Of a stretch of 64,000 nt of DNA, positions 45,587 to 57,270 are shown piece by piece. A program made the translations under genes and the position numbers. Numbering within the stretch: position 1 is the first letter of the stretch; each line of letters begins with the position of its first letter. Origin of the DNA: Erwinia sp. (GTDB lineage: Bacteria; Pseudomonadota; Gammaproteobacteria; Enterobacterales; Enterobacteriaceae); the NCBI GenBank assembly GCA_964016415.1, contig OZ024666.1:2771310-2835309 (forward strand), in the 5' to 3' direction. The notes below the pieces were generated by a model. It did no database searches. It was not told the DNA's origin and was given only the letters and a program-made list of their open reading frames with translations.

Positions 45587-47426
45587 ACTCATCATCACCA
45601 TCAACGTGCGCTCTGATCACCGTCAAAAAGGCCTGACCAAAGCGCTCAAGCTTGCGTTGCCCAACGCCATTAACACTGAGCAGCGCGGCATTGGTATCGG
45701 GTAACTGTTCAGCCATCTCGATCAATGTGGCATCGTTAAACACCACATAAGGTGGAATATTTTCTTCATCCGCGATGGCTTTACGTAACTTACGCAACCG
45801 GGCAAACAGATGTCGATCATAGTGCCCGATATGGCGGCCTGCTGCTGCACCGCGAGTTTTAGGTGCATGAATACGGGGAACCGCCAGTTGCAGAGGTATT
45901 TCACCGCGTAACAACGGCCTTGCCGCCTCAGTTAACTGAAGCGCTGAGTGATGGACAATATTCTGGGTAACAAACCCCATATGAATCAGCTGGCGCAGAA
46001 CACTCGTCCAGTGCTCACTACTCTGTTCACGGCCAATCCCATAAACCGGGAGTTTATCGTGTTGAAACTCTCGAATACGTTGATTGTTCGCACCACGCAG
46101 GATTTCGACAATATACCCCATACCGAAACGCTGTCCGACCCGATAAATACAGGAGAGTGCTTTTTGCGCTTCAATCAGCCCGTCATAACGCCGGGGGGGA
46201 TCAAGACAGATATCACAATTGCCGCAAGGTTGCTGTCGTCCCTCACCAAAATAATTCAATAATACCAGACGGCGACAAGTCTGCGCTTCAGCAAAAGCCC
46301 CCATCGCATTAAGTTTATGACGTTCGATATTCTGTAACGCACCGGCGGCTTTCTCTTCCAGACAGCGACGTAACCAGGCCATATCAGCCGGGTCATAAAG
46401 CAGCATGGCTTCAGCCGGTAGTCCGTCGCGCCCGGCCCGCCCTGTCTCCTGATAATAAGACTCGATATTACGCGGAATATCGAAATGCACCACGAAACGC
46501 ACATTGGGCTTATTGATCCCCATGCCGAAAGCCACAGTTGCGACCACCAGTTGCAAATCGTCACGTTGAAAGGCCTCCTGAACACGTGAACGTTCAGTAT
46601 GTTCCAGTCCGGCATGATAAGCGCCTGCACTAATTCCGCGGCTTTGTAAACGGGCAGCAATGTCTTCTACTTTGGCCCGGCTGTTACAATAAATGATCCC
46701 GCACTTGCCCCGCTGATCCTGCACATAGCGCAACAATTGTTCAGTCGGTTTAAACTTCTCTACCAGCATGTAACGAATATTGGGCCGGTCAAAACTACTG
46801 ATTTGCACCAGCGGATCACGTAACTGCAGAAGGTGGGTAATATCATTACGTGTAGTATCATCGGCTGTCGCAGTGAGTGCCATCACGGTAACTTCAGGCA
46901 ACCTTTGTCTCAGTTGCCCTAATGCGCCATATTCAGGACGAAAGTCGTGCCCCCACTGCGAAATGCAATGTGCTTCATCGACAACCAACAGGACTGGATT
47001 CCACTGCATCAGAGCATCCAGAAAACTCTCCATCATCAAACGTTCAGGAGCGATATAGAGTAGCTTCACCTCACCCTGTCTGCATGCCGTCATTACCGCG
47101 TGCTGTGTTTCACGATTTTGTGTGGAATTCAGACAAGCGGCAGCAACCCCATTAGCCAGTAACTGATCCACCTGATCTTTCATTAACGAGATAAGAGGAG
47201 AAACTACCAGGGTCAGGCCTTCGCTGGCCAGCGCAGGAATCTGGTAACACAATGATTTTCCGCCACCCGTCGGCATCACAACCAGACTGTCTCGTCCCTC
47301 CAGGGCTGTTTGGATAACAGTCTGCTGCCCAGCTCTGAAATGCTGGTAGCCAAAGGTTTCCTGCAGGATCTGTTCAATATGTGTGCGTGGAGTTGCGATT
47401 ACAGCGGTTGACACCTCTTTCCCCAA
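45579..47426 (-). CDS. recQ: ATP-dependent DNA helicase RecQ
   Basis: 3'-5' helicase for recombination and stalled-fork repair. SF2 motifs: [16 protein letters not shown] (Walker A), [18 protein letters not shown] (DEAH box and aromatic loop), [16 protein letters not shown] zinc cysteines in [14 protein letters not shown] and [11 protein letters not shown], and an HRDC domain at the C-terminus. 615 residues (E. coli 609). Confidence 0.97.
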   Translation of the reverse strand: MGKEVSTAVIATPRTHIEQILQETFGYQHFRAGQQTVIQTALEGRDSLVVMPTGGGKSLCYQIPALASEGLTLVVSPLISLMKDQVDQLLANGVAAACLNSTQNRETQHAVMTACRQGEVKLLYIAPERLMMESFLDALMQWNPVLLVVDEAHCISQWGHDFRPEYGALGQLRQRLPEVTVMALTATADDTTRNDITHLLQLRDPLVQISSFDRPNIRYMLVEKFKPTEQLLRYVQDQRGKCGIIYCNSRAKVEDIAARLQSRGISAGAYHAGLEHTERSRVQEAFQRDDLQLVVATVAFGMGINKPNVRFVVHFDIPRNIESYYQETGRAGRDGLPAEAMLLYDPADMAWLRRCLEEKAAGALQNIERHKLNAMGAFAEAQTCRRLVLLNYFGEGRQQPCGNCDICLDPPRRYDGLIEAQKALSCIYRVGQRFGMGYIVEILRGANNQRIREFQHDKLPVYGIGREQSSEHWTSVLRQLIHMGFVTQNIVHHSALQLTEAARPLLRGEIPLQLAVPRIHAPKTRGAAAGRHIGHYDRHLFARLRKLRKAIADEENIPPYVVFNDATLIEMAEQLPDTNAALLSVNGVGQRKLERFGQAFLTVIRAHVDGDDEFR

Positions 47427-47735
47427 ATTTTTTAATGCAGCTTAGTGATTCATCACATGGCACGACCAGCACTTAAATCAGTGGAGCCCTGGCTTGCTGA
47501 GACAATTTTCCTGACCGGTAGTGGTCGCGACAGTGGTGCATTCTACACGCAATCAATCCATCAGCAATGCTGTTAACTGCTTTTGTGATAATCGATACGC
47601 TGAATGGACGCGACTTTGCAACAGGTTGTACTAATGCTGCAAAACACAATCAGTAGTATGATGGGCATCACTTTACTGAAATCGTGACATCAATAAACAG
47701 CCACATTTCCTGACCACTATAAACGGAGTTAATTT
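47427..47735. other. Divergent region between recQ and rarD
   Basis: 309 bases; in E. coli pldA and yigI lie between these genes. A 39-codon open frame from 47458 has no ribosome site or known relatives. Otherwise nothing is seen beyond expected promoters. Confidence 0.5.
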
Positions 47736-48623
47736 GTGAATACGCTGCAGACCCGTCAGGGCATTTTATTTGCCCTGGGTGCCTATTTTATCTGGGGGCT
47801 TGCGCCCGCTTACTTCAAGTTGCTCGCCGCAGTACCTGCCGCTGAAATCATGACCCATCGGGTTATCTGGTCTTTTGTCTTTATGCTGTTACTGGTCACA
47901 CTCACACGTCACTGGTCACAAGTGAAAAAAGTTATCAGGCAGCCGCAAAAATTATTCTTACTCGGCGTAACAGCGGTGGTGATATGCAGCAACTGGTTAT
48001 TGTTTATCTGGGCCGTCAACAATCATCATCTTCTGGAAGCCAGTCTGGGGTATTTTATCAACCCGCTACTGAATGTACTGGTGGGAATGCTTTTTTTAGG
48101 GGAACGTTTTCGCCGTTTACAATGGCTGGCTGTGTTACTCGCAGCTTGTGGCGTGGTGGTTCAGATATGGCAATTTGGTTCAGTTCCCGTCATCGCCCTC
48201 GGACTCGCAGCCACCTTTTCTCTGTATGGTTTATTACGCAAAAAAATTGCAGTAGATGCGCAAACCGGAATGTTAATCGAAACCTGCTGGTTACTGTTGC
48301 CTGCCTGTATCTACCTATTTGCTTTCGCTCACTCGGCTACCAGCGATCTTAGCAACAATAATTTTTCACTTACTCTTTTGCTGATCGCTGCAGGTATTGT
48401 AACTACCGTTCCGCTAATGCTGTTTACCGCTGCCTGCGCACGATTACGATTATCGACAGTAGGGTTTTTTCAGTATATTGGCCCGACCCTGATGTTTCTG
48501 TTAGCTATTCTGTTTTACGATGAGGTGATGACGCCGGATAAAACCGTCACTTTTACCTTTATCTTGCTGGCACTGGCACTGTTTATCGGCGATGCGATTC
48601 GTACCCTGAAACGCAAATCATAA
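47736..48623 (+). CDS. rarD: EamA-family transporter RarD
   Basis: Ten-span drug/metabolite superfamily protein named for chloramphenicol sensitivity in other bacteria; its substrate is unknown. QGILFALGAYFIWGLAPAYFK, LEASLGYFINPLLNVLVG and FFQYIGPTLMFLLAI are typical. 295 residues (E. coli 296). A hairpin follows. Confidence 0.95.
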   Translation: MNTLQTRQGILFALGAYFIWGLAPAYFKLLAAVPAAEIMTHRVIWSFVFMLLLVTLTRHWSQVKKVIRQPQKLFLLGVTAVVICSNWLLFIWAVNNHHLLEASLGYFINPLLNVLVGMLFLGERFRRLQWLAVLLAACGVVVQIWQFGSVPVIALGLAATFSLYGLLRKKIAVDAQTGMLIETCWLLLPACIYLFAFAHSATSDLSNNNFSLTLLLIAAGIVTTVPLMLFTAACARLRLSTVGFFQYIGPTLMFLLAILFYDEVMTPDKTVTFTFILLALALFIGDAIRTLKRKS

Positions 48624-48627
48624 AACA

Positions 48628-48655
48628 GGTCACGCCGTTTCAGACGGCGTGACCT
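48628..48655. terminator. Hairpin between convergent rarD and corA remnant
   Basis: AGGTCACGCCGT / ACGGCGTGACCT, 12-base perfect stem with a TTCA-type loop; no clear T run on either strand. Confidence 0.6.
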
Positions 48656-48663
48656 CCTGGTGA

Positions 48664-49272
48664 TTACAACCAGTTTTTCCGCTTGAAATACGCATAAGGT
48701 GCCAGACCGGCGAGAATCATCAACCCTATCGCACCGGGGTAACCAAAACTCCATTTCAGTTCTGGCATAAACTGGAAGTTCATTCCATAGCTGGACGCCA
48801 CAAGTGTCGGAGGAAGAAATACCACCGAGACCACCGAGAAAATTTTAATAATACGGTTCTGCTCGATATTGATAAAACCCATCGCCGCCTGCATCAAAAA
48901 GTTAACTTTCTGGAACAGTGATTCGTTATGTGGCAGCAGTGAGTCAATATCACGTAAAATCTCACGAGCCTGTTCAAGTTGGTTTCCTGGCAGGCGTGCT
49001 TTTCGTACTAAAAAGTTTAATGCCCGTTGCGTATCCATCAGACAAAGACGTACTTTCAGCCGATATCTTCCAACTCAGCCAGAGTTGAAAGGGCATCATC
49101 GAAAGCATCGCCTTGCTGGCCTTCCATAATTACCCGGCTGAGTTTCTCCAGATCACTGTAGATATTCTCAATCTCATCAGCCAGTTGCTCAATTTTTGTT
49201 TCAAACAGGTCAAGCAGCAGTTCGTAAGCATTACCATCTATCAGTACCTGATTACGAGCCCGCATCCGATAC
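48664..49272 (-). pseudogene. corA: Magnesium channel CorA, truncated by an IS and frameshifted
   Basis: The C-terminal two thirds of CorA remain. Codons corresponding to E. coli Tyr115 onwards ([20 protein letters not shown]) begin exactly at the IS edge at 49272; the first 114 or so residues are missing and not found beyond the IS. In addition the frame stops at TGA (49056-49058) after LAELEDIG; the channel part [16 protein letters not shown]...[19 protein letters not shown] continues in another frame. Adding one G (GGCTGAAAG to GGCTGGAAAG) would give [12 protein letters not shown] as in E. coli. The signature YGMN and the last two spans are intact. No start or promoter of its own remains. 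Confidence 0.93.
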
Positions 49273-49344
49273 TGTAGTGGCACACTGAATTTGGCCACCT
49301 GAGCAGAGGTGATATGCTCACCTCAACATCTTATAGGTGAACCA

Positions 49345-50510
<1,166 letters not shown>

Positions 50511-50518
50511 CCACTACA

Positions 50519-51236
50519 CAGGCGGTCACGATGCAGTTTGAATGCACTCAGCATAGCAATACTCCAAATAACAGTAACGGCAGGGAAAAATCGCAGGAAC
50601 ATGACCAGTTATTCACTGATTAGCAAACCATACTGACTCTGTATGACGAAAAAAATAATACCGACAACCGCAAGGAGCATCGGCTAATGGAGAGGCCTCA
50701 GAAGTCGCGGGGGTATTGCAGGTCAACGAGCCAGCATCGACTGGGTATGTCCAAGGAAGTGTCCTCTCAGGATTTTGATGGGCGCATGTTACGCTGTGCC
50801 TAAAATGCCGTCAACCGCCTGGCTGAAACCCATACCGATTACATTTATGGCAGCTTCAGGCAGAACGTATGCGTCTCGCAAACCTCGAAAACCGATAAAC
50901 GGCATGTTCACGGTTGATCACAGGTATTAAAGCTTTTTTCCTGTCACATCGTTGAGCACCGGAATTTCAAGATTCAGCCTGGCAGACATCTGTTGCTGTT
51001 CTTCCTATTTTCACGAGTTTGACAAATGTGTTCCTACCCGCATGAGGCTCTCCGATACCGCCAGGCGAGGTTCACGGTAACTGACCTGACTGAATTTACC
51101 ACCGCTTTCGCCCGTAGTCCCTGCTAATGCAGGTTGGCAGCGATGGTTTTGATGTTGTACTCCGGCAGCTCATCAGCAAGACGTCGCGCGCCATAGCGCT
51201 GAAACGTATTTACTCCCGAATTTGACTGGTAAAGTA
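50519..51236. other. Decayed stretch between the IS and the chemoreceptor gene
   Basis: 718 bases without an intact gene. The right part (51011-51201) is a transposase remnant described separately. The left part (50519-51000) has only broken frames; I recognise no family in it, and no N-terminal CorA sequence. Confidence 0.6.
51011..51201 (-). pseudogene. Remnant of a second IS3-family OrfB
   Basis: Minus-strand reading QRYGARRLADELPEY, NIKTIAANLH, a TAG stop, QGLRAKA, then after a shift of frame GGKFSQVSYREPRLAVSESL. This follows the N-terminal part of OrfB of IS3-type elements, where RYGxxRLxDEL, VKTVAASLRRQGLRAKA and FSxVSYRxHxLPVSENLL stand in the same order (from memory of the family). 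It is not a copy of the intact neighbour. One stop and at least one frameshift show it is dead. Confidence 0.7.
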
Positions 51237-52337
51237 CTATGCAACATCGTCTCCAAGATTGAAACCGCTGGTACGCGTTTCCAGTTTGATAACCTGATTG
51301 TTCAGCACATCGGAAGAAGAAGCCATCTCATCGACAACGGCAACGTTTCTGTGGGTGATTTTTTCCAGTTCAGAGAGGGCCAGGGTAATCTGCTGAATAC
51401 CTTTATCCTGCTCACTGATAGCAATAAATATGTGCCCCATTAAGTTGTCTATATTCTCTGAGCCGGACACAATTTTGTTCATGTTGATTTCTGCCTCTGT
51501 GACAACATTGGCACTTTGTTTGACATTACTGGTAGTTAATTCAATCAGTGACTTGATATTTTTTGCTGATTCAGAACTTTTATGTGCCAGACTTCTTACC
51601 TCACCAGCAACAACGGCAAACCCTTTGCCATTTTCGCCCGCCCGTGCAGCTTCAACCGCCGCATTGAGTGCCAGGATATTGGTTTGGAACGCGATACTGT
51701 CAATCATGGCAATTATTTCTGTCATCTGCTCAGCGCGCTTAGTAACCGAAACCATATTCTGATTCAGTTTTTGCATCAGAGTCTTGCCTTCCCGGGCAGA
51801 AGTGTATGACCGCTTAGTAATATCGCTCAACTGTCGGGTACTTTCAGCACTGTTCTTTGTCCCGGCTGATATTTGTTCCATACTGGATGCAATTTCAATT
51901 TGCATTGCTGACTGCTGTTCTACTTCTATTGATAATGCAGCACTCTGATGGGCAAAATTTTCAGATAAGGTTCTGGCTGATGAAGAAGCTCTGCTGATAT
52001 CCAGCATCAATGCTTTTATTTCAGCAGCGAGTGCATTCACACCCGGAATTAATCTTCCTGCACAATTGTTTCCGAAATCAGGGATGCGAATAGATAAGTT
52101 CCCGGAAATGATCTCATCGATACTCTCCCTGACATGATTTATTGGCGTCACCAGGTAGCGTGTTAAATAAGCCCATAAGATTATTAAAGACACGGCCCAT
52201 AATGAATTGAGCATGATAATCAAGGATAGATTTCTGATACACACCAGTACTACTGCATTGCTAAGGATGTACAGCAAGCAAAAAAAGAGAAGAATTACTG
52301 TTCTCACACTGATGTTTTTAAGCATACCAGTCACCAC
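51237..52337 (-). CDS. Methyl-accepting chemotaxis protein without a periplasmic sensor domain
   Basis: 366 residues. Two hydrophobic segments (about 12-32 and 37-60) are separated by only a few residues (CIRNLSL), so no ligand domain lies outside the membrane. A HAMP linker follows ([20 protein letters not shown]) and then a full signalling domain with the conserved tip [24 protein letters not shown]...[13 protein letters not shown]. No NWETF-type tail. It may sense internal or membrane conditions, or be a receptor that lost its sensor. The start is GTG at 52337 or ATG at 52325. Base composition is A/T-richer than its neighbours, and the setting next to IS remains suggests it arrived by transfer or is decaying. 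Confidence 0.88.
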   Translation of the reverse strand: MVTGMLKNISVRTVILLFFCLLYILSNAVVLVCIRNLSLIIMLNSLWAVSLIILWAYLTRYLVTPINHVRESIDEIISGNLSIRIPDFGNNCAGRLIPGVNALAAEIKALMLDISRASSSARTLSENFAHQSAALSIEVEQQSAMQIEIASSMEQISAGTKNSAESTRQLSDITKRSYTSAREGKTLMQKLNQNMVSVTKRAEQMTEIIAMIDSIAFQTNILALNAAVEAARAGENGKGFAVVAGEVRSLAHKSSESAKNIKSLIELTTSNVKQSANVVTEAEINMNKIVSGSENIDNLMGHIFIAISEQDKGIQQITLALSELEKITHRNVAVVDEMASSSDVLNNQVIKLETRTSGFNLGDDVA

Positions 52338-52724
52338 ATCATATCAACTATCATTCATCATATCTTAACTTATAAATAATCTGAAAAAACAGAGGGATGG
52401 GAAACAAAAAGCAATATTGAGGTTAAAAACAAATACCAGGACGGATATGGTATAGATTTGATTTACTGAGATCATTATAACTATAAAATAAAAGTTATCA
52501 TTCAGAATGGTTCTGCACTGTTAATCAAAAAATTTGGTTTCTGCTTCAAGGAGATAGCACAATCCACCATAGCGGTTAATGTGATACGCTGTGGGTTATC
52601 TGCGGGAGCGGAAAACGGCATCGTGGCGTTATAACGCAGCATTTATTCATCACTCCACTCTCATAACGGCAGTGCAGTGATGATAAAGAGACAGGAACAA
52701 GCTTGCTCACTCCGACAAATCTGC
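52338..52724. other. Gene-free stretch between the chemoreceptor and uvrD
   Basis: 387 A/T-rich bases. No gene, RNA or clear repeat was recognised. It holds the upstream region of the chemoreceptor and the end of the uvrD transcript. Confidence 0.5.
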
Positions 52725-54887
52725 TCAGACGGGTTCAAGACGAGCATACGCAGCGACAAGCCACTTAATCCCCTGCCCCTGAAAAGCAACCTGCAAACGA
52801 CTGTGTTCTCCACTTCCTTCCAGATTCACAATCGTTCCTTCGCCGAACTTAGCATGACGAACACGCTGACCCAGTGTAAAACCACTATCGTTATTCGTCT
52901 GAGGTGCTCCTAATCGCTGATGGCTCACCGGACGGCTGACACTGGCACGCAACCGCACCTCTTCCACACAATTTTCCGGCAGTTCCCCGATAAATCTTGA
53001 TGGCCGATGATGCACCTCCTTGCCATACAGACGGCGACTTTCAGCATAAGTAAGGGTCAGTTTCTGCATCGCCCGCGTCACGCCGACATAAGCCAGTCTG
53101 CGCTCTTCTTCAAGACGTCCACCTTCTTCCAGTGACATCTGACTGGGGAACATCCCCTCTTCCATACCGACGATAAAGACTTGTGGAAACTCCAGCCCTT
53201 TAGCTGCATGCAGCGTCATCAATTGCACGGCATCCTGCCATTTATCTGCCTGTCCCTCGCCGGCTTCCAATGCTGCATGAGAAAGAAAAGCCTGTAATGG
53301 CAGTAGATCCTGATCTTCATCCTGATAACTGTACTGACGGGTCGCGGTGACAAGCTCTTCGAGGTTTTCGATTCTGGCCTGCCCCTTCTCGCCTTTCTCC
53401 TGCTCGTACATGCTCCACAAACCAGAATCTTTGATCACTCTGTCAGTCTGCACATGCAGAGGTAATTCACAGGTCTCCTGCGCTAAGGCGTCGATCAATT
53501 CAGCAAACCGTTGCAGCGCTGCTGCCGCGCGTCCTGCGAGTGCTTTTTCTTGTAACAGACTTCGGCTACTCTTCCAGAGCGTCAGTTGCCGCTCACGTGC
53601 CGTCTGACGCACAACATCCAGCGTTCGATCACCAATACCCCGCGCCGGGGTGTTCACGACCCGTTCAAACGCAGCGTCATCATTACGATTAGCTATCAAC
53701 CGCAAATAGGCCAGCGCATCCTTGATTTCCTGACGTTCGAAAAAGCGCATGCCACCGTAGATACGATAGGGCAGGCTGGTTTGTAACAAGGCTTCCTCAA
53801 GTACACGTGACTGGGCGTTACTGCGATACAAAATGGCACAGTCACTCAATGCTCCGCCTTTTTCCATCCACGTTTTGATACGTCCGACAACAAAGCGCGC
53901 TTCATCAAGCTCATTAAAAGCGCAGTAGAGTGAAATGGGTTCACCATCACCGCCGTCAGTCCACAGCTCTTTCCCTAGTCGCCCCTGATTGTTAGCAATC
54001 AGTGCATTTGCAGACTGAAGAATAGTGTTGGTTGAACGGTAATTTTGTTCAAGACGGATGGTTTCCGCCCCCGGAAAATCATTTAAAAAACGCTGAATGT
54101 TTTCGACCTGTGCTCCGCGCCAGCCATAAATAGACTGGTCATCGTCGCCAACGATGATCACTTTTCCGCTATCACCCGCGAGCATACGAATCCAGGCGTA
54201 CTGGATGTTGTTGGTATCCTGGAATTCGTCGACCAGCACATTGGTAAAACGCTGGCGGTAGTGGTTGAGAATCTCCGGCTTGTTGAGCCACAGTTCATGA
54301 GCACGCAGCAGCAGTTCAGCAAAATCAACCAGGCCTGCGCGATCACACGCCTCCTGATACGCCTGATATATCCGTAACCAGGTCTGCTCAATCGGATTGC
54401 CGTAACTTTCAATATGCCATGGCCGCAGCCCCTCATCCTTTTTACCGTTGATGTACCACATCGCCTGACGGGCTGGCCATTGTTTCTCATCGAGGTTCAG
54501 GGCTTTAATCAGGCGCTTGAGAAGACGCATCTGATCTTCGCTGTCGAGAATCTGGAAGTCCTGCGGTAAACCGGCATCAAGATGGTGTGCGCGGAGCAAA
54601 CGATGTGCTAATCCATGAAATGTACCGATCCACATCCCGCCCTGACTGGTACCAATCAGTTGTTCGATACGATGGCGCATTTCGGCAGCTGCTTTATTGG
54701 TAAACGTCACCGCCATAATGGAATAAGGTGAACAGTTCTCTACCGACATCAGCCAGGCAATGCGGTGCACCAGCACACGGGTTTTGCCACTTCCGGCCCC
54801 GGCTAGTACCAGTAAATTACGTCGAGGTGCCGCAACGGCCTCGCGCTGTTTTTCATTCAGGCTGTCAAGCAGTTCAGAAACGTCCAT
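52725..54887 (-). CDS. uvrD: DNA helicase II
   Basis: 3'-5' helicase of nucleotide-excision and mismatch repair. 720 residues, as in E. coli. SF1 motifs: VLAGAGSGKTRVLVHRIAWL (Walker A), VDEFQDTNNIQY, GDDDQSIYGWRGA, LEQNYRST, MTLHAAKGLEF and YVGVTRA. The C-terminal Tudor-like part RVRHAKFGEGTIVNLEG is present. A LexA-like box lies upstream. Confidence 0.98.
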   Translation of the reverse strand: MDVSELLDSLNEKQREAVAAPRRNLLVLAGAGSGKTRVLVHRIAWLMSVENCSPYSIMAVTFTNKAAAEMRHRIEQLIGTSQGGMWIGTFHGLAHRLLRAHHLDAGLPQDFQILDSEDQMRLLKRLIKALNLDEKQWPARQAMWYINGKKDEGLRPWHIESYGNPIEQTWLRIYQAYQEACDRAGLVDFAELLLRAHELWLNKPEILNHYRQRFTNVLVDEFQDTNNIQYAWIRMLAGDSGKVIIVGDDDQSIYGWRGAQVENIQRFLNDFPGAETIRLEQNYRSTNTILQSANALIANNQGRLGKELWTDGGDGEPISLYCAFNELDEARFVVGRIKTWMEKGGALSDCAILYRSNAQSRVLEEALLQTSLPYRIYGGMRFFERQEIKDALAYLRLIANRNDDAAFERVVNTPARGIGDRTLDVVRQTARERQLTLWKSSRSLLQEKALAGRAAAALQRFAELIDALAQETCELPLHVQTDRVIKDSGLWSMYEQEKGEKGQARIENLEELVTATRQYSYQDEDQDLLPLQAFLSHAALEAGEGQADKWQDAVQLMTLHAAKGLEFPQVFIVGMEEGMFPSQMSLEEGGRLEEERRLAYVGVTRAMQKLTLTYAESRRLYGKEVHHRPSRFIGELPENCVEEVRLRASVSRPVSHQRLGAPQTNNDSGFTLGQRVRHAKFGEGTIVNLEGSGEHSRLQVAFQGQGIKWLVAAYARLEPV

Positions 54888-54924
54888 TAGATACCATCAG
54901 CAATAAGGGCAGAGTATGATGTAA

Positions 54925-54940
54925 CTGGATAGATAACCAG
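54925..54940 (-). promoter_or_regulatory. Probable LexA box of uvrD
   Basis: CTGG-ATAGATAA-CCAG (plus strand; palindromic), 38 bases before the uvrD start. It fits CTG-N10-CAG; one half matches the E. coli uvrD box (CTGT...CCAG), the other is degenerate. Confidence 0.6.
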
Positions 54941-54944
54941 TGCA

Positions 54945-55664
54945 TTATAACAACGTGAGCAGCGATGCCAACCGGGAAATGGTCAGATCAGGTAACAGAC
55001 GCGCATCATGACAGCGCATCACACTGTGTTGGTGTGGATTGAACCAGCAACTCTGCATACCGCTGCGTACAGCGCCGGCGACATCGGTCGTCAGATCATC
55101 ACCGACATGCAGAATAGACGAGCAGGGTAGTCCTGTCTTACTGGCAGCGTATTCAAATAACTCAGCATCCGGTTTTGCACGACCATCTGGCCCGGCGCGA
55201 AGCATAAAGCTGAAATAATGTCCCAACCCAAAATGCTCCGGTTGGGCATTACCATTGGTTATCGCCAGCAAGGGTACTTTTTGCGCCAGCGCCGTCAACA
55301 CACGATGGGTTTCATCCGGCACCTGAATTTGGTTACGGCACACCATAAAATGTGCCATCACTGCCATTGCCCCTTTGTTTGCCTCGTCAGCACTTAATCC
55401 TGCCTGATACATGAGTTGTTCAATGGCTCTGCGACGCCATTCACTGACATCGTGACAAACCTCAGGATCCTTTTCAGCAACGTTGTTTTTTTCATTCTGA
55501 AATTGTTCAGGAGTCACTTTCGCCAGCGCCGGGTGGTACTCCTGCAGAAAAACATGGGTCGAATGCGCAGTGTGACGTATCACCGGATGATTATTATAAA
55601 GTGTATCGTCGAGATCGAAGCTGATGGCGGCGATTGGTTTAAGTGGACGATAAAAAATGATCAC
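54945..55664 (-). CDS. yigB: HAD-family phosphatase YigB
   Basis: FMN and sugar phosphatase of the HAD family in E. coli. Motif [14 protein letters not shown] at residues 15-27, motif [14 protein letters not shown], motif [15 protein letters not shown]. 239 residues (E. coli 238). It overlaps xerC by four bases. Confidence 0.96.
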   Translation of the reverse strand: MIIFYRPLKPIAAISFDLDDTLYNNHPVIRHTAHSTHVFLQEYHPALAKVTPEQFQNEKNNVAEKDPEVCHDVSEWRRRAIEQLMYQAGLSADEANKGAMAVMAHFMVCRNQIQVPDETHRVLTALAQKVPLLAITNGNAQPEHFGLGHYFSFMLRAGPDGRAKPDAELFEYAASKTGLPCSSILHVGDDLTTDVAGAVRSGMQSCWFNPHQHSVMRCHDARLLPDLTISRLASLLTLL

Positions 55665-56566
55665 TGTTTCCCCCGTTTAGCCCGCGGGTGGGCGGCATCA
55701 TAGACGGACGCCAGATGTTGAAAATCAAGATGGGTGTAGATTTGAGTCGTGCTGAGATTGGCATGTCCGAGCAATTCCTGAACTGCCCGCAAGTCGCCAC
55801 TCGACTCCAGTAAATGCGTTGCAAATGAATGTCGCAACTTATGAGGATGTATATGGCTGGAGACTCCTTGCCGGATCCCCCAGCTGGCAAAACGTTTCTG
55901 CACATTACGCATTGAGATGCGTTTACCCTGTTTTGATAAAAATAGTGCATTATCTTCCGGAGCAAACTGCCAGCGCATCTCCAGCCAGCGTGCCAGCCAG
56001 TTTACCGCGGTCCGTCCGACGGGCACTCGCCGCTCTTTGCTTCCCTTACCAGAAACCCAAACCTCACCTTGGTCAAGGTCGATATGTCCGGTATCCATAC
56101 CCACTAATTCTGCCAGACGTAATCCGCCACCATACATCACTTCCAGCATGGCACGATCACGCACCGCGAGAGGATCATTGTCGTCAATGTTAAGCAGCTG
56201 CCCCACTTCATCAACATCAATATTTTTCGGTAGATGACGTTCAGCGCGCGGGGTTGCGACACCTTTCGCCGGATTAGCAGGCAGATGCCCTTGCGCCACC
56301 ATCCAGTCAAGGAAGCTGCGCAATGCTGACAACCGCAACGCCAGACTCGGAACCTTAAGCCCGGTACGACGACTGCGGGCAGCCAGCGTGCGTACCTGCT
56401 GAGTGGTCAGCTTCGCCCACGCAGTCACACCAATGTCCTGCAAAATTGTTATGCTGGCAAGGAGCTGGCGCTGATAATTGCTTTGCGTTAACGGGCTCAG
56501 CTGACGTTCTACTTTCAGAAAACGTAGAAACTGTACGACGGATTGCTGTAATGCAGAGTCACTCAT
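55661..56566 (-). CDS. xerC: Tyrosine recombinase XerC
   Basis: With XerD resolves chromosome dimers at dif. 301 residues (E. coli 298). Catalytic set visible: Arg in [42 protein letters not shown] with the nucleophile Tyr. Overlaps of four bases with yigA and yigB mark a coupled operon. Confidence 0.97.
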   Translation of the reverse strand: MSDSALQQSVVQFLRFLKVERQLSPLTQSNYQRQLLASITILQDIGVTAWAKLTTQQVRTLAARSRRTGLKVPSLALRLSALRSFLDWMVAQGHLPANPAKGVATPRAERHLPKNIDVDEVGQLLNIDDNDPLAVRDRAMLEVMYGGGLRLAELVGMDTGHIDLDQGEVWVSGKGSKERRVPVGRTAVNWLARWLEMRWQFAPEDNALFLSKQGKRISMRNVQKRFASWGIRQGVSSHIHPHKLRHSFATHLLESSGDLRAVQELLGHANLSTTQIYTHLDFQHLASVYDAAHPRAKRGKQ

Positions 56567-57270
56567 ATACGTTCAACCCAACGAACCACGAGATCAGGAA
56601 TAATGCGTGACAAATGCTCCAGCAGCAAAGTCCCCATCCCTGACTGATAGTGCTGATTATCACGACTGGTGAACATCAATACTCCGAGATCACCCTCCTC
56701 CCCCATCAGAGAAAGCGCCACCGATCCAATAGCTTTTGCCTGAGGTAAAAGCAGCAGTAACTCAGGGCCATTAAGCGGCCCCAGATAGTGCTGTTGTCTG
56801 CCAAAACGCTGAATACGTAATGATTGAAAAGCTTGCTGCGATAATGCCAGCTGCGTGAAATCCGAGGGTGCGCCGATTCGCCATTTATCACTGAAAAGAC
56901 GAATGCCAGCCCCGGCAAGTCCCATGTCTCTGGCCCAGCGATGCAAACGGCTAAGCATGTCTGGTAAGCTGCTGGCATCAGAGAGATGGAGCTGCAACTG
57001 CAATAAACGCCCGAAGAGTATCTGATTCGCTGTGGCCTGCTCCATCAGATGGGTCACTTCCTCTTCTAACTGACGAATCTGGTGACGCTGACGCCCCATT
57101 TGCCATTCCACCAGCGAAACCGAATCACGCACAGGATGAGGTACCAGCATCGATTCAACCACCCTGGCATTACGTATAAAGTAATCCGGATTTGCTAATA
57201 AGTACTCACTGACACTCTGATCGTTAAGGCTAAGCGCATCTGATGACGGTGATTCGCTGATATCACTCAT
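56563..57270 (-). CDS. yigA: DUF484 protein YigA
   Basis: 235 residues, as in E. coli; a coiled coil (about 65-95) followed by a GAF-like domain with [20 protein letters not shown]. Function unknown. Fixed position between dapF and xerC with four-base overlaps on both sides. Confidence 0.95.
   Translation of the reverse strand: MSDISESPSSDALSLNDQSVSEYLLANPDYFIRNARVVESMLVPHPVRDSVSLVEWQMGRQRHQIRQLEEEVTHLMEQATANQILFGRLLQLQLHLSDASSLPDMLSRLHRWARDMGLAGAGIRLFSDKWRIGAPSDFTQLALSQQAFQSLRIQRFGRQQHYLGPLNGPELLLLLPQAKAIGSVALSLMGEEGDLGVLMFTSRDNQHYQSGMGTLLLEHLSRIIPDLVVRWVERI

Noticed and set aside
47458-47577. 39-codon open frame MARPALKSVEPW... between recQ and rarD
   Set aside because: No ribosome site, no recognisable relatives, ends in Cys-Cys-stop; probably chance.
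50644-50930. Possible small gene starting MTKKIIPTT
   Set aside because: A stop occurs 15 codons in, and the rest matches no family I know; listed only as a place to search.
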